Shown piece after piece: positions 49,239 through 62,227 of a DNA stretch of 64,000 nt. Position numbers and translations under genes: made by a program. Origin of the DNA: Dryas octopetala (taxonomy: Eukaryota; Streptophyta; Magnoliopsida; Rosales; Rosaceae); the NCBI GenBank assembly GCA_963921425.1, contig OY992834.1, forward strand, positions 8,229,271 through 8,293,270, written 5' to 3'. A model generated the notes under the pieces. The model was not told where the DNA came from and ran no database searches. It was given only the letters and a program-made list of their open reading frames with translations. Positions within the stretch are counted from its first letter, which is position 1. The number at the start of each line of letters is the position of its first letter.

Positions 49239-52225
49239 ATGGAGTTTGAGGAGGAAGGTCAGCTTCGATGGAGGAAACCAGCTGCTCCTGCACCTATCAA
49301 AACCAAAAGAACAATATCATCAGCAAACAAGGATGAGATTATGAGGATGGAAGAAGATGTAGAGGAAGAGCCATTGAGCCCAGCTGCGCGTTTGTTCCAT
49401 GAACCAAACTTCAACGTGCATGTCATAGCAATCATGGGAAGCAAGACCAGGATTCAACCACATGTTATTAAGGCCAAGTTTCCCCACACTTTGCTCAGAC
49501 AACCTCGCTTCTCCAGTTTGCTGGTAACAATATTAATTCATGAAAGTTATTGATCTATTTCCAATGATCATTACATCAATTATCTTTTTATGTTGAAAAA
49601 CCAAAAAGGGTTGTAGAGCTGCAGTCCTACAATCGGTTTGATCGTGAGTAATGCTAGAAGGATCACATTTAATTTTTCAACCACATTAAAAGATTATATG
49701 ATGAGTCGGTTGATTTATTAACGATTAATATAATAATTGATGTAATAAGTACATAATAAAATAAAAAATCGATAATAGATTACCACATAAGAAACTTAAA
49801 CTGAGAAATTTAATGGTTAGATTTAATGTATCTGTTGAAATTAATAATTCTTTGAAGTCAATTCACCTCTTCAATGCATTATCCGTCACTTATTCCTCAA
49901 TTTAAGTTCCTTAATTAGGTGAGCATTTCTGTATACTTTGATTTTCAATTCTATTTACTAACCCTTTTAATTAACAAGCCCTTAATTTCTTCTTTAATTA
50001 ATACCACTTTACACAGGTTGTGGATGAAGAAAATGGTGGAGAGATGAAATGGGTCAGAACAGAGGTGGATCTAGAAAAGCACATTGTTGTTCCAAACCTT
50101 GACCCCAACCTAGACTCCCCAGACCAATTTGTTGAAGACTATATCTACAACCTCAGCAAAACCAGCATTGACAAGACAAAACCACTTTGGGAGCTCCACC
50201 TCCTCAATCTCAAAACCTCTGAGGCAGAGGCTATTGGCATCTTCAGAATCCACCACTCTCTTGGTGATGGCACCTCTCTCATGTCTCTTCTTCTGGCCTG
50301 CACTCGCCAAATCTCTGACCCCGAGGCCTTGCCAACGATTCCAGTGAATAAAAAGAGAGATAAGAGCAGCTGGCTGGAATATGTTGATGTTAATAGAGGA
50401 TTTTGGTGGTGTTTGTTTGGGGTTTGGTGGGTTTTCAAGCTGTTATGGAATACTTTTGTTGATGTCTTCATGTTTATGTTGACTGCATTGTACTTGAAAG
50501 ATACAGAGACTCCTATTAAAGGTCTGCCAGGGAGTGAGTTCAAACCTCGACGAATTGTTTATCAGAGTGTGAGTTTGGACGACATGAAGCTGATCAAGAA
50601 TGCAATGAACTTGGTAAGTAAATCTTTCAAAATTTTGGTTATATATGTATAAAGATACGTAAGCACAAATATTAAAATGATCGCATAATGTGACAGTTGA
50701 TGTGTATTTATTACATCAATTCATAATCAATTATTATTAATAAACACTTTAACAGATTGAGTAAATTAGCATGATAAAAAAATAATCTCTGTAAAATTAC
50801 TCATAGGAATTTACAACTAATTTACACATGATTTGACTTTTGCAGACCATAAATGATGTAGCTTTGGGAGTCACACAGGCTGGTTTGTCCCGGTATCTTA
50901 ATAGGAGATATGGTACTGAAACTGAAGTACATCCATTTATGAAATTGCTTTCAACGGGACTTGCAATTATTTTAGGAATTATTTTTGTTCTTCTTTTCAT
51001 AAATTTCTATGCAGCCTATGAATTCAAGCACTTAATTTATAAAAGTGTTGGGATATGCTTATTATCCACCACCAAATACTCACTGTTTGTATGTGGCCTA
51101 GGTGAGAATAATAATATGGGAGGAGGAACTGAGAAGAAAAACAATCTTCCTGAAAAAATTCGACTCAGATCAACTATGCTCATTAACATTAGACCAGCAG
51201 CAGGAATTCAGGTTAATATTAATGCTCTGTTACCTTCCAATAATAATTGTAATAATATATTTAATGTCATATACAGCTGCTCTTACAATTGGGAAAAATA
51301 ATGTAGTCACACACACTGGTTTTGATATGTTATGTTGTTAGTTTGTGAATCAGAATCATTAATTAGATAGAATTATGAATTAATCTAACAATATAACATG
51401 TTAGATATATGATTCTCTTCAAAATCATGTTTTGGAACTTCAATTTTATAATTTGTCTGCATAGGCTTTGGCTGATATGATGGAGAAGAACACTGAAGCA
51501 AAGTGGGGCAATTGGATTGGTTATGTGCTCCTCCCTTTCACCATTGGACTACGAGATGACCCATTAGACTACATTCGTGAAGCCAAGGCCACAATTGATA
51601 GAAAAAGCATTCTCTTGAAGCTATTTACACTTTCTCCATTTCTGAATTAGCTCTCAAGCTTTTTGGCATCAAGGTATATCTACATAATATCAATATTTTT
51701 GGTCCATTAGTAGACTATACATTATATGTTTTTGTTAACTAAGTACTACTATTATAAGTTATATAGTTGCTTTAACGTTAATTCCATGCTTTGATTACAG
51801 AGGGCGAGTGATCTATCCCATAGAATTATCACCAACACAACAATGTGCTTCTCCAATCTAGTTGGTCCAATTGAGGAAATTGGTTATTATGGCCACCCAA
51901 TATCTTTCATTGCCGCAAGTACTTATGGTCAACCACATGTAAGTTTTTTTTTTTTTCTTAATTAATTTTGATTTTTCTGATTAATTATGGGTAATATAGT
52001 GTTAATCCTTATTTTCCATGCATATAATGTGATGAGAACTAGTACTCATCAATGAATACATCACAGGCATTGGTGATTAACTTGCAAAGTTACGTCAACA
52101 AGATGACTGTTGTTCTGTCAGTGGATGAAGACGCCATTCCTGATCCCCACCGATTGTGTGATGATATTGTAGAGTCTCTCAAGCTTATCAAGGAGGCTGT
52201 CATAGCAAGAGGTCTTGTCAAGTAA
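49239..52225 (+). pseudogene. WSD-type wax ester synthase/diacylglycerol acyltransferase with one frameshift
   Basis: Exons are 49239-49523, 50017-50613, 50846-50912, 51102-51211, 51465-51673, 51801-51938 and 52067-52225, about 521 aa if the frame were whole. The acyltransferase motif HHSLGDG (HHxxxDG) is at about residue 170, and the plant WSD block SNLVGPIEEIGYYGHPI is in exon 6. The family esterifies fatty acyl-CoA to alcohols or diacylglycerol at the ER. Exon 5 is one base short: an A-run at about 51602-51606 (after GATAG) puts a TAG at 51648. The frame beyond it is fully conserved (FSISELALKLFGIK), so this is either a recent lesion or an assembly error. The 189-base intron 50913-51101 has no in-frame stop. 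Confidence 0.82.
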
Positions 52226-53386
52226 AAACCCCAAAAGGCTTATTTCTCAAAACAATTTTCTCTCTTTATTTATTTCTAAACTTTTAGAAAAAAATAAAGA
52301 GAGATTCAAAAATTTATCACAGTCCTGTACGATAATATAAATATACCCCACACTTCAGTGTAGAGGGTCAATGAGAATTGCGAATAACGCTCTCAAAAAT
52401 AAATAAAACATTAGAAACCAGCACTTTATCTTTAAAGACACTAGGTATGTATGTAGCTTGAAATATCTTGCCATGCATCTTGTACCAAAAAGGTTAAAAT
52501 GAAATATTTTTGTTTTTCAGGCACCTTTGCCTTTTGCTTAGTTTTGGGCCTACTTGTGTTGGTATGGGCTTTTGTTGTGCTCTCTGTTGTTTACTGTTTA
52601 TTTTGGGCTCTTGTTTGGGGTTCCCTAGCCCTGGCCCTCTAGATTGGGTATGGTTTGCGTAATGTGCCTCGTGATATACTAATCCAATCTTCAAAATTGA
52701 AGTTAAAAAAAAAAAGAGAGACCCATCAAAACTGATCCAACCATTTCCATTCACCCACAAACTCAAAAGTAATAATGTGAAAAGATGGCCCAAACTCAAA
52801 AGTTGCTGTTGAATAGTAGCGTTGAGTTTCTTCTTGATAAAACGAAAGAAAGGACTCAAAAGAGATATGGATGAATGATGAATCCACTTACTCAATGAAC
52901 TAACTTCTTAAACCAAACCAACTAACCAATTCCCAACTGATTTTTAAAAGGAAATAAAATAGAAAAATTGATTTAACTCGTAGTAAAGAAGCTTCAACTA
53001 TGATTTTCCCTTTTTTAGAAAAATTAGCCGAGTTAGTTCCCTTAACACGGTTTTGAACTTAACACGGGTTTGACTAAGTTCTCATCGTCGTCTTTAACCA
53101 GCTCCATTGATACACAACGGTATATGGCGCATGTCCTTTTTTGGTTACCAACTTACCAACAAACCCAAAGAAGGAGAGAAAATAAAAATATATAAACAGT
53201 AGAAACACTACCAATGAAACCAGGACTATACACATAACGTTTGTAATTGTTGTCCTGCACAAAGGAGAAAAAAAAAAGTTCTAATTCCTTGTCCTTAACT
53301 GTTTGCACCCCAAGTCTTCTTTGATTCTTCTGTTGTCTGTGGTGGGTGTAAAAATTTGGAATTTGGAACAATTTTATAATAAGCAT
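52226..53386. other. Intergenic between WSD and DUF1442 genes
   Basis: No gene. A GC-richer T/G stretch (52520-52700) ends in an A-run (52706-52716) and might be an old retroposed tail, but I found no target duplication. Confidence 0.4.
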
Positions 53387-54690
53387 ATGGGAAGTTTGAG
53401 CATGGAATGGTCTGCAACATCTGCTACAAACGCTTACTTTGATACCCTCAAATTGGTACATTTTTATTGCCTCTTCCTTTTTTGGTTTCTGTTTTTTTTT
53501 TTAACTTCTTTCTTTTTTGTTTTCCTCAATTTGGGTTTAGAATATAACCCAGGATTATTGGTTCAAGTGGTCATTTGGATTTGTTTCATTTTCATATATA
53601 TAGTTCTTGTTAATGGTTCAATTGTGTGACAGAACAACATCCTTTTCATTTCTTAAGTTTCTATTTTTGTTCTCGTTAATCTTTATGCCTTTGGAGATCA
53701 TTATAGAAATGAGATAAAAAACCCAGAAGGCTTTGTCATATAGTTTAGCGGTAATGTTCTATTTCCAATTATGTAACTTGTAATTGTCAATAAGGACTAT
53801 GCAACAAGAATCTATCTAGTTAATGATTCAGATTCACAATCTGATAACGTTGAACATAGCATGCCATATAATTTCAAAGAGAACATTTTTATATATCTAG
53901 CTTTACAATTTGAAATCCTTTTGCTGTGTGATTTGAATCTTAATCAAGAATGTAGGACAAAGTTTATACATGGATTATGTTAATTTCTAACTCCAATTTC
54001 ACACTTACGCAGTGTGGTGACCGAAGAAGACAATGTGACTCATGGAAAACCCAAGAGCCAGGGAGCAATGAATTTGTGTCAGCCTTGGCAGCAGGCATGA
54101 AAGCCAAACTCATAGTGGAGGTGACATCAAGTGTTTCCCCATCAACAATAGCCTTAGCAGCTGCTGCAAAGCACACTGGAGGCAGATTTGTTTGCATTCT
54201 TCCAGAGCCAGTTCTTGCTGAATCAAAGAAAGTAATCAAAGACAAAGGCCTAAAAGACTTGGTAGAGTTCAAGACTGGTGACCCCTTTGAGCTCTTGTCA
54301 AATTACGAGAACATCGACTTCTCTCTGGTTGATTGCAAGAATGATGAGTACACAAGGTTGCTGAAGGTGCTGGATGTTAATCCTAGAAAATCAGTGGTTG
54401 TGGCTAATAACTTGGTTGGTGAGAGAAAAGGGTTGGGAGGACAGGTGAGGAGAGTGAAGGAGGAGAGGGTTGCTGTGAGGTCTATGAAGCATCCCATAGG
54501 GAAAGGTATGGAGGTCACTGTAATTGGGAAGGACAATGAGATTGGAGAGAGAGATTGGAGAGGAGGGGTTCTTTCAGCTGGAGCAGAAAAAATGAGTGGT
54601 TTCAGGAAAAGGACTGCTGGTAAGAGTAAATGGCTTGTCAAGGTTGATGAGAAGAGTGGTGAGGAACATATCTTTAGGGTGCCTGGGTAA
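53387..54690 (+). CDS. DUF1442 family protein
   Basis: Two exons, 53387-53455 and 54013-54690, join in phase 0 (GT-AG) for 248 aa. A second in-frame ATG at 53402 gives MEWSATSATNAYFDTLKL, which fits the usual family start better and would yield 243 aa. Conserved blocks: SWKTQEPGSNEFVSALAAGM, EVTSSVSPSTIALAAAAKHT, FKTGDPFELLSNYENIDFSL, NPRKSVVVANNLVG and HPIGKGMEVTVIGK. The family resembles an S-adenosylmethionine methyltransferase fold, but its substrate is not known to me. The gene is intact, with no sign of transfer. Confidence 0.9.
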
Positions 54691-54761
54691 ATCACTTTCA
54701 AGCTTTCTGTTGGTGTCAATATTGCCCGAGTACTGTTTGGGGTTATGGATCACATTGTGGA

Positions 54762-54829
54762 CCGCATCTCTAATAGAGTTTGAATTCATCTATACAAGTG
54801 GATCTCGTCTCTATTAGAGATGTGGTACA
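54762..54829. repeat. Imperfect hairpin
   Basis: ACCGCATCTCTAATAGAG (about 54762-54779) and CTCTATTAGAGATGTGGT (about 54810-54827) are near-perfect reverse complements, separated by about 30 bases. They lie just after the DUF1442 stop, so possibly in its 3' UTR. Confidence 0.7.
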
Positions 54830-56426
54830 CAATTGTGGTACAATTAGTCTTACTCGTATTGGTACTGTGAACTCATCATGTAAGGGGAAGAAATGGTCAG
54901 GATCTCCAAAGTGAATAATCTAAGTAGTTCCTCCACATTGCTGCATATACAGTGGGCCTGCAGTCTTATTATAATTACTGAATGGCTGTGGACCTGTGGT
55001 TTTATCTGATTACCATGGAAAATCAGCACAGAACTCCTGCATATGATGTCATTGAAGGCCACCAATAATAGGCAGAGTGAGGAATCAGGAGGCCTAACAT
55101 TGATTGAGTAGCTGAATCTGCAACCATATATCATATTTCATGCCCTCAATCTGCAGGTTCTAGCAAGCAATATGGACCTTGTCTGACTATGGAAAATGTT
55201 ATTTTTTTAATTTCATCATGTAGCAAGAGAGAGTCCGAGAACTAGTGTGTTGTTGAATATGTTATTTGTGTGAAGTCTCTAACTCTATGTATTACTTAAA
55301 AGCTCATCAATAATCATTGTACATATGTTATTGACAAAAAAAAACTGTAATAAATGTTTATATATAGGACTAATCTGGCTACTACATTTCAACTACTTTA
55401 TAATTTCATTTATGTTAGCTTTAAATAAATCGAAACTGTGCATGTAAAGATAATCTGTTTATTTTACATATATAATCTGACAAGTGTAAGACTATAAACA
55501 ATTAATGCATGAAATTGACAAAGGAACTTCCCTGTCCCGGTGAAGGCTTTTTGATTAACCAGAAATACAAGGTCCTTGATAGCCTTCATCTTCAAGGCTT
55601 GGGGGCTTATGACCTTCTGGATGAAGGAATAGACATAGATATGCAGGGAATTCCCAGATAACATCTCCATGAATTGGAAGTAAACCTCGGTGTAACTCTA
55701 TAATGTAATTCCTTCTGTTTTTTTCTTTCTTTCTTTTTTATTTAATTTATGCTTGTTGGATTAATTGTAATATGTACTTTTTGACAAACACATGGAAATC
55801 ATGAAAGCTGGCTTCAGGCGCAGGGAGACCATTTAGATTGAAGTGTTTAAGAGAGAAATTTTTGCTAGGTTTGGGATACCAGAAAGCGAAAGCGAGCCTG
55901 AAGATGGTGACACAAGTGACACTAAATGATTATGAGAGTTCCAGTTTGTAAATAAGAGATAGTGCATGTCAATGGCTGCTACATGTGAAAGGCCAAGAAG
56001 ATTAAGAATTTCTTATGCTTTACAAACATTAACAGCTGGTTAACATTGTCTATCAGTCAGTAATGCATAAAAAAGGGTGCTAGCTCCGGATCTTGGAGAA
56101 ACTATCATTATCATCTTCTTTTCCTCTATTTGCAAATTTTATTACATATTTGAAGTCACATAAATAAACAACCTCCGGAAATCTGAGATGGGATAAGTAA
56201 GGATTGAGAGGTTGTTGATCATTTATATATGTTGTTGATGACAGGCATGATGACTTTGCATTGTCCATGTTTGTGTGGCTGAGAAAAAAACTTGAATGGG
56301 TAGCTTTTGTTTTGATAAAGTTGATTAAAACTTGATCCGTAATTATTCATATCCAGAGTTGATAATTATACGTTTCTGGTGTTTATTGGTGTATGGCAGT
56401 CTTTCATTGAGTGATCTCCCTTTCCT
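54830..56426. other. Intergenic with two unrecognised ORF fragments
   Basis: On the minus strand 55670-55500 reads SFIQKVISPQALKMKAIKDL then LVNQKAF. On the plus strand about 55795-55930 reads MKAGFRRRETI, a stop, then FARFGIPESESEPEDGDTSD. Both look protein-like, but I do not recognise them and neither forms a gene. They may be debris of a host gene or retroelement. Confidence 0.35.
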
Positions 56427-56435
56427 TTTAAGAAA

Positions 56436-57134
56436 GGGGGGGGCTCACACCACCCTAATCTACTAAGTTGACCACCCCACTTAAATTTTTACCCCTTTGT
56501 GCCCATTTTGCCCCTGCATTAAAAAAAAAAATCATTTCTCCAATTTTGGCCGGCCACCTCTCCCCGCCGCCGCAGAGCTTCACGACGTCGATTAGCCGCG
56601 CACGGTGGTCGGATGAACAAGGGAAGACCACCGTTGGACTCGCCGTGACCTGGGGAACAAAACCCAAGTGGTCCGGCGTCTCAACTTCGCCGGAAAAGGA
56701 AGATCGCCGACGAAGGGCCGATCGGGTCACGACGTCGATTAGCCGCGCACGGTGGTCGGATGAACAAGGGAAGACCACCGTTGGACTCGCCGTGACCTGG
56801 GGAACAAAACCCAAGTGGTCCGGCGTCTCAACTCTGCCGGAAAAGGAAGATCGCCGGCGAGGGGTCGTCGGGTCTTCGCCTGGGTGGGTGGGTCTTCACC
56901 TGGGTGGGTGGGTCTTCGCCTGGGAGGGGTGGGGTCGACCGGCGAAGGGGAGAGGTGGGGTCGCGCCGGCGGTGGGGAGGGGGTGGGGTTGCGCCAGCGG
57001 CGGGGAGGGGTGGCCGGCCAAAGTGGAGATGGTTTTTTTTTTTTTTTAATGCAGGGGCAAAATGGGCACAAAGGGGCAAAAATTTAAGTGGGGTGGTCAA
57101 CTTAGTGGATTAGGGTGGTGTGCATAGCCCCCCC
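56436..57134. mobile_element. GC-rich non-autonomous MULE (Pack-MULE-like), 699 bp
   Basis: Inverted ends begin with G-runs followed by CTCACACCACCC / CTATGCACACCACCC and match for about 90 bases (ACTAAGTTGACCACCCCACT, TTTGTGCCCATTTTGCCCCT). A perfect 9-bp duplication TTTAAGAAA flanks the element at 56427-56435 and 57135-57143. The interior is strikingly GC-rich. It contains a 147-bp tandem duplication (56581-56727, 56728-56874) and a 24-bp repeat in three copies (about 56874-56935). Confidence 0.9.
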
Positions 57135-57143
57135 TTTAAGAAA

Positions 57144-58322
57144 TGTACATCATGTGAACAGTCATCGCCCGGGGCAGAAAGGTATTGCCCTCATTACACA
57201 AAACTAAGGTGATTATTTTGGATTGAAGGCCCAAATGGCTATCAGTGAAAAAGATGCACTAAGGGCTACCCTGCTGCTGTAATCATCAAGTACCCAGCCA
57301 TTCAATTACAATAAGAGCAAGTCCATGGACTTCGAAAATATAACCAAAAATCGATCGAATACATTACATGCTATATTACTTTTCTTCAAATGTAGTAACC
57401 TAAACGCTCTCATGCTCTATCACATAACTACACTTCATTCTCTCCCAATGCAAACACTCTTGCATTTTACTACCATTTAGCTCCAAACTATCCTACTACA
57501 CCTCCATTCCCTTATTATCTATTTGTGTTCTCACAATTGTCTCTCTTTAATATTTCAATAGTTTTACAACAAATTAGACATATTTATAAATTTTAAATAT
57601 AGTCATAGAGGTTTAATTAGACATTAGTTTACTCAATTAATCACACACAATACATATTTCTAATCTTATACATATGATTTACAGTTTATAATGTCGAACC
57701 AACGTCAAAATTCTAAGTTAAGAAAAACTATTCTTTCACTTTTCAAGATTCTAAGTCAACATCAAAACTCGATAGCCTCCAAGTTTTTTTTTTTTTTTTT
57801 GTCCCAAATAGTCTTTAAGTTTAGCCCACCTCATTTTCAATTCCTGAGTTCGTCCTTGCATGCACATATTTAGAATTGTTTTAAAATTGGTTCACTGTAT
57901 TTAGAAATAACACAGTTGATTTTATCCAACGACATGCCGTATTTGTGGGCCCATTTCATCGTACTTCATACCTCAAATAAAAAAAGAGCATATAAATACA
58001 CCTAATATTCTAATAATAATTTTTTAACATGCTTAATAAATAAACTCCAAATACCAACTAGTTAGTGGTCGGACTTCTCTCGGCAACATTAGAGAAGTCC
58101 TAAGTTTGACTCCCCTTTTTCCAAATTTTTTTTATTTTTTTGAACTCCTCCCACAAATAATAAAATAAAATAAAATAAAATAAAAAAAACTAATTGTATA
58201 TATATATATAGATAAATACACAAAATTACTATGAATACACATATGTTTTGGGGAGTGTAGTATCACTCAAATAATGTGTCATATTATTCATGCTAATTAT
58301 ATGAAGATTTAATATATATATA
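57144..58322. other. Intergenic, AT-rich
   Basis: No gene. It contains poly(T) at 57785-57800, an (AAAAT)n run at 58159-58185 and (TA)n at 58198-58210. Confidence 0.45.
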
Positions 58323-58331
58323 TATATGTAA

Positions 58332-59160
58332 GAGAGGCGATTTTCGCACTCCTTTTTTTTCCGTTTGCACTCCATCTCTTTTTTTAATGTATTTTGTATA
58401 TTTTTATTATATATTTTTCCAAATTTACCCTTTATGGCTGTTGAATTTTTATTTTAATTATCTTTCAGTAATAATTATTTTTTTCTAAATTCTCTCATAC
58501 TTATTAAAAAAATAAAAATAAGTAATTTTATATCCCCCTCATCATATCTTCTTCATATTGCATCTCTTTGCCTTCTATGCCATTTTTTTTCTTTTGTGAA
58601 CCAGTCTTGTACGTGCTTTCAATCATCATTCTATACTTTATTAGGAAAATATTTAGCCTGTCATTTTTTTTTTTTCATTTTCTTCATGAGGGTCATGATT
58701 TATATATCTTCTTCTTTGATGGTGGGTTTTGTGTTATGAAATTAATTGTGGTTTTCAATTAGCCCACTCCCTCATTTTTGGGTCTTTTGACACTGCCAAG
58801 AAAAATGTTCTCATGCCAAGCAACCACTACTTATTTGTAGCATATTTGATTTTAAAAAAAATGAATGTCACATGACAGCTTAATAAGAAAAAAGTGATGT
58901 ATTATATCATAAAGACGGACAGAAGTGTAGAGAATTACATAAGTCTTTCTTCCTTTTTAAAAGAGAGTTATAGAAATAGATATATTATTATGACAGTTTT
59001 AAATAATTAAATATGTATGATTTAATGTTGCATAGGTGACATTCTATAATTAAAAGGCAAAGGGTATATGTGAAAAATAAATAATACAAATATATACAAA
59101 TATTTAAAAAAATAAGAAGGAGTGCAAATGAAGAAAAGAAGAGTGCGAAAATCACCTCCC
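58332..59160. mobile_element. Inverted-repeat element (MULE-type), 829 bp
   Basis: The left end GAGAGGCGATTTTCGCACTC and the reverse complement of the right end GGGAGGTGATTTTCGCACTC match for about 100 bases, including TTTGCACTCC. It is flanked by TATATGTAA (58323-58331) and TATTTGTAA (59161-59169), a 9-bp duplication with one mismatch. No coding content. Confidence 0.8.
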
Positions 59161-59169
59161 TATTTGTAA

Positions 59170-60531
59170 TATATACAGCTTGACAAATTCATATTAGTTT
59201 TTTTAATACTGAATATATATATATCTTTCATTATTTTTAGATACTATTGAGATTATATGGGAAATATATTGAGATATTGGTGAGAATTAAATTGTTTTAA
59301 ATGAATGTACGTATGCTGGGCCAAAAGTGTTATTTGTCGAGGCAGACAAAGATATACAGGTGAGTAGCTGACTACCTATTGTTACTTCTTTGGTTGGGAC
59401 TTGTGAGGTTTCTTTTGCCGGACAACCAGAACATACCATTCTAGGCACTATATGATACATTGGTACAATAGAATAGGGAACCAATCCTCCTACCCCATGT
59501 ACCAAACTGTATCACCTATCTCCGGTCATGAAAAAGGTGATCACCGCAACCCAATTTGTTACGCTGGAAGAGAACCTGCATGTATATATGTGGCAGCTGT
59601 AGAAGTTTTACCAAAGGCCCAACATTATATGTTACCAAACGAGCCTCCTCTATCAACTGCAACAAATGCCATAAACTGATGAATAGGCCATTGGAGGTTT
59701 ATCTCCATGTTTGTTCTAAATTGGGATTGTTCTGCTTTACATGTCTTTTTCAATAAAAACTTTTTTTTTAATTATATATAAGTTCTTGCTTTATATGGTT
59801 ATTTTGGAGATCCTTTATGCTGCCTAAATGAGATTAAAGGTAAATTAACAATTTTTTATCGATATCTCTGGCCTGTTAGATTTGATTAATGGCTAAGATG
59901 CTTGATTGCATTTAACCAAAAATAAAAAACCACTATTGGTCTAGAGGTAATCCCCTCCCTCTCCCAGAATTTTTAAAAAAAAAAGAGAAAGAAAAAAAAA
60001 TATAAGATCACCTTCATTATGCTATGATCACCTTCATTATGGTATCTTGTAATACACAGCAAGTCAACTTCAAAGCTTTCATCATTAATTCATCACATGG
60101 CCCACAAAAATTATGATCATTTGTTGTTGTTGCTATTGAAGTCCCCGTATTGGAATTGTATGAATCTGCAATAGAATGATGTTTCTCCCAATAATTAAAG
60201 AATTTAAAAACAGTTGAGAGAGATACATTGTTGGGGGGGTTAAGAATTGGCAGGAAGAGTAATTACCACTCTAAGACATTATATCTTAAACTCTTAAGTT
60301 GGTTATCTTATGTCATTAATATGAATCTGCCACTCTGCTCAAACTTAACACCCGCCAATACCAACCACCAACCCCACCACCACCAACCATATTCCATTTT
60401 ACTTCAAACCCAAGAGACTGAAACCTCCCAACCGCCTGAATATGCCTTCTCTTTCACAACCCACATTTTTCATGATCTTTGTCACCTCTTGCTCTGAGCC
60501 TTAGATTTCTTCAACGTTTCGGCTCTTCAGA
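59170..60531. other. Intergenic upstream of the DOMON-b561 gene
   Basis: 59300-59690 is less AT-rich and has protein-like stretches (FAGQPEHTILG, then a stop), but no frame stays open and I do not recognise it. A short direct repeat GATCACCTTCATTATG occurs twice at 60006-60040. Confidence 0.4.
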
Positions 60532-62227
60532 ATGGCGAATTCGGGATCTTGGGTTTGGGGTTTGAGGTTTGCTTTCAGGTTATGTGTTCTGACCCTTGTG
60601 TTGCAGGCCAAGATTTTTGTTGTGGCAGATGATGATGATGGTAATGTTCTGGGGGTTGATAGTGTAGGTGGGGGTGGGGGAGCATCAGAGCTTTGCGATA
60701 ATGATCTGAGTACTTTTATGCCACCACCATACAGCAATTTATCTGGTACAGTATGCAGGCCTATTTGGAATACCTTTGTTTTGAGGGTAAGTAAGTCTGG
60801 CCTCAATTTGTATTTCAATGTTAAGTTGGTTGTAAACTTGTAGTTGCAATGTTCTCAGATACTAAACCACACCCCCCCCTCTTTTTTTTGTTGCAGTACT
60901 CCCAGACTGAAGATAATGTCATGAACATTATATTATCTGCTGTGTACACCACTGGGTGGGTTGGATTGGGGTTTTCGAAAGATGGTATGATGGTTGGTTC
61001 AAGTGCCATAGTGGGATGGGTTAATAGAAAGGGCCAAGCAAGAATTAAGCAATACTATTTGCAGGGTTCCAAGGTGTCACAAGTCATAGCAGACAAAGGT
61101 GAATTGCCACTCACTGGTATCCCTGCTACTGTTGTGCTTCATGGACCTAGAATTTACTTGGCATTTCAGTTGAAATTCCAAACTCATCTTGCTCAGCAAC
61201 CGATTATCTTGGCCATTGGAAGCACTTACCCGAAGCACAACCACCTAACTGAACACAACGATAAATCAACCATCAAGTTCGACTTCTCTGCAGGTTTTGT
61301 CCTTCTCCCTACGTACTTTTTTGTGCTCTCTGGATACTCAGACACCAAAATACAGTCATTTTTGTGTTGTTTAACTTGCCCTTCAAGTTTCCAATTGAAA
61401 TCATCATCTTGGAGTAGCTTAGTATGTGTATGTCACATTAAGTTGGTATTCCTATAGCTTTGTCCGGTCTGCAGAACAAATAGACTAATGCTACGTACAA
61501 GTTTACAGGTTTTGCATATGAGGCACCCAGTGATTTTGGCCAGATGAAGAAGAACCATGGAATATTGGCTATGTTTGGATGGGGTCTAATCCTTCCTTTT
61601 GGGGCAATTGTCCCAAGATACTTCAAGCACAAAGACCCTTTATGGTACTATCTTCATTCAATTATTCAATTTGTGGGATTTGTCATTGGGCTTGCAGCTG
61701 TGGTACTTGGACAGCAACTCTATACTAAAATAGGAGCCAACTTCAAAACACATAGAGCCGTAGGAATCTTTGTTCTTGTGCTTAGTATCCTTCAGGTTTG
61801 TCCATGACACCCAAATCTATTATATATGCAGCTTTTACTGTTCTTCTCCTTCCTTAATACATCAACAATATGCACACAAAAAGCATATACACACATCTAT
61901 AAGGAACTGTAATTTGATCTTTTTGAGTTTTGGCTTGAGCTTCAGATACTGGCATTCTTTCTACGACCCAACAAGGATGCCAAGATTCGCAAGTACTGGA
62001 ATTGGTACCACCACTGGTTTGGAAGGTTTGCAGTCTTCTTTGCAGCCGTGAACATAGTTCTGGGGATCAAAATTGGAGCTGCAGGGAATGAATGGAAGAT
62101 CGGCTACGGATTTCTCCTCGGCGTAATTCTTCTATCAGTCATTGTTTTAGAAGTGTTGGCAAGAATGAGAAGGACAGAGAAGGATGATACTATGCCTCCA
62201 AACTTCCAAATGAATCCGGTTCAATAG
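60532..62227 (+). CDS. DOMON and cytochrome b561 domain protein (At3g61750-like)
   Basis: Four exons, 60532-60786, 60897-61293, 61509-61795 and 61946-62227, give 406 aa; all junctions are GT-AG and in phase. A signal peptide (about residues 1-32) leads to a DOMON domain (about 55-215: TTGWVGLGFSKDG then GMMVGSSAIVGW). A b561 core of about five membrane spans follows, with the heme-ligand histidines plausibly in KKNHGILAMFGW, YLHSIIQFVGF, KTHRAVGI and WNWYHHWFGRF. The family passes electrons across membranes from ascorbate to acceptors in the apoplast. The tail is cytosolic and charged (MRRTEKDD). The gene is intact; its Arabidopsis counterpart neighbours DRP1B. Confidence 0.93.

Noticed and set aside
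55500..55930. Two protein-like fragments on opposite strands
   Set aside because: Short, interrupted by stops and not recognised; not called as a gene.
56468..57049. 193-aa ORF in GC-rich DNA
   Set aside because: Lies wholly within the MULE and includes its inverted ends; treated as transposon content rather than a gene.
59290..59690. Less AT-rich stretch with short ORFs
   Set aside because: No frame is continuous and no family is recognised.
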